This document shows positions 62,955 through 64,000 of a stretch of DNA of 64,000 bases, piece by piece; the stretch's first letter is position 1, and each line of letters starts with the position of its first letter. The DNA is from Mycobacterium sp. ACS1612 (GTDB taxonomy: Bacteria; Actinomycetota; Actinomycetes; Mycobacteriales; Mycobacteriaceae). The stretch lies in assembly GCF_001667505.1 (NCBI RefSeq), contig NZ_LZHZ01000004.1, positions 186,001-250,000 on the forward strand, read 5' to 3'. A model generated the notes under the pieces. The model was not told the origin of the DNA. It did not search any database and saw only the letters and a program-made list of their open reading frames with translations. Position numbers and translations under genes: made by a program.

Positions 62955-64000
62955 CTAACCGAGGATCAAGCCGGAGGTTGGTACGCCGGTGCCAGCGGTG
63001 ACCAGTACATGCTCGACACTGTGCACCTGGTTGACCGAGGTGCCGCGAAGCTGGCGCACTCCTTCAGCGATGCCGTTCATTCCGTGGATGTAGGCCTCAC
63101 CGAGCTGGCCACCATGTGTGTTGATCGGGAGCCGCCCGCCGATCTCGATGGCTCCGTCAGCGATGTAGTCCTTGGCCTCGCCCCGACCGCAGAACCCCAA
63201 CTCTTCCAACTGAATCAGGGTGAATGGGGTGAAGTGGTCATACAGCACGGCGGTCTGGATATCGGTCGGCTTCAGTCCAGACTGCTGCCAAAGTTGCCTG
63301 CCGACGAGTCCCATCTCCGGCAAGCCCAACTCCGGCCGGTAGTAGCTGACCATCGAATACTGGTCTGGGCTGGCCCCCTGCGACGCCGCCTCGATGATCA
63401 CCGGCCGATGCTTGAGATCCTTGGCTCGCCCGGGCGACGTCACCACGATCGCGACGGCGCCGTCCGTTTCCTGGCAGCAGTCCAGCAACCGAAGCGGTTC
63501 AGCGATCCACCGCGAATTCTGGTGATCGTCGATGGTGATCGGCTTCTCGTAGAAGTAGGCCTTCGGGTTCTTGGCCGCGTGCTTGCGGTCGGCCACCGAG
63601 ACAGCGCCGAAGTCTTTGCTCGTCGCGCCCGACAGGTGCATATAGCGCCTGGCGATCATGGCTACCTGCGCGGCAGGAGTGGACAATCCGTGCGGATAGG
63701 AGAACGAGTTGTCCACGCCTGTCGAGTCGGCGTTCTCGACCAGCCGCATCTGCACCTGACCGAATCGCGTACCCGAGCGTTCGTTGAAAGCACGGTATGC
63801 GACAACGCAATCCGCGACACCGGTCGCGACGGCGATTGCGGCCTGCTGAATGGTGGCGCAGGCTGCCCCGCCTCCGTGATGGATCTTGGAGAAGAACTTG
63901 AGTTCACCGATGCCGGTCGCTCGCGCCACTGCGACTTCGGTGTTCGAATCCATCGTGAAGGTCACCATGCCGTCGACATCGGCAGGCGTCAGGCCGGCAT
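62955..64000 (-). CDS. ltp2: Ltp2, steroid-side-chain retro-aldolase subunit, N-terminus off the right edge
   Basis: Thiolase-fold (SCP-x type) protein that, with a DUF35 partner, removes the last propionyl-CoA from the C17 side chain by retro-aldol cleavage. About 348 residues are visible, ending TAGTGVPTSGLILG. Typical segments are FFSKIHHGGGAACATIQQA, NTHGGQLGEAYIHG and YDHFTPFTLIQ. The frame stays open to the window edge with residues AGLTPADVDGMVTF, so only some 35 N-terminal residues are missing. This is the M. tuberculosis Rv3540c type, next in that genome after the Rv3538-Rv3539 genes. Confidence 0.94.
   Translation of the reverse strand, partial: AGLTPADVDGMVTFTMDSNTEVAVARATGIGELKFFSKIHHGGGAACATIQQAAIAVATGVADCVVAYRAFNERSGTRFGQVQMRLVENADSTGVDNSFSYPHGLSTPAAQVAMIARRYMHLSGATSKDFGAVSVADRKHAAKNPKAYFYEKPITIDDHQNSRWIAEPLRLLDCCQETDGAVAIVVTSPGRAKDLKHRPVIIEAASQGASPDQYSMVSYYRPELGLPEMGLVGRQLWQQSGLKPTDIQTAVLYDHFTPFTLIQLEELGFCGRGEAKDYIADGAIEIGGRLPINTHGGQLGEAYIHGMNGIAEGVRQLRGTSVNQVHSVEHVLVTAGTGVPTSGLILG

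Overview
The window is high-GC actinobacterial DNA, almost certainly from a mycobacterium, probably an environmental fast-growing species (Mycolicibacterium type; inferred). The support is gene order matching the M. tuberculosis cholesterol region from about Rv3525c to Rv3540c (recalled, not searched), KstR-type operators, mycobacterial secreted proteins and lipoproteins, and many GTG starts with 4-base stop/start overlaps.

Bases 1-11.9 kb form a sugar module. A ChvE-type binding protein and its ATPase are transcribed leftward. A second, YtfQ/YtfR/YtfT/YjfF-type furanose transporter is transcribed rightward in one tight operon with a LacI-family regulator, araB, araD and araA. Two LacI-type palindromes lie in the divergent gap. 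The module probably imports L-arabinose, perhaps as the furanose, and delivers it to the pentose phosphate pathway.

Bases 11.9-28 kb hold a MOSC protein, a gamma-carbonic-anhydrase-like protein and steroid catabolism genes: kshA and its neighbours, a sulfotransferase, an SDR, a DUF1214 protein, an IclR regulator, hsaE-hsaG-hsaF, kstD and an Rv3538-type hydratase. Three boxes matching TNNAACNNGTTNNA sit at the expected divergent promoters. KshA and KstD together open ring B, HsaE/F/G finish the ring A/B side product, and the hydratase acts on the side chain. The next gene of this regulon, ltp2, appears only at the right edge (62,955 onward).

Bases 28-62.9 kb lie between the hydratase and ltp2 and carry a surface-polysaccharide island of about 34 kb. 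Its left part is patchy: a DUF4012 protein, an MPT63-like pseudogene, a membrane protein with a 69-bp tandem repeat, a flavoprotein, a decayed LuxR gene, a glycosyltransferase, two FemAB/GNAT-like proteins, a VanZ-like protein, a fragment of the wzz gene and an AT-rich PIG-L deacetylase. The right part is a coherent leftward Wzx/Wzy-type cluster: two LuxR-type regulators with atypical receivers, glmS, an epimerase-like SDR, a CapD/PglF-type dehydratase, a PglE-type aminotransferase, a PglC-type phosphoglycosyltransferase, an ATP-grasp enzyme, a Wzz/BY-kinase, glycosyltransferases, flippase, polymerase and a lipoprotein glycosidase. It probably makes a polymer starting with an amino-dideoxy sugar. 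No tRNA, rRNA, CRISPR array, integrase or insertion sequence was recognised.
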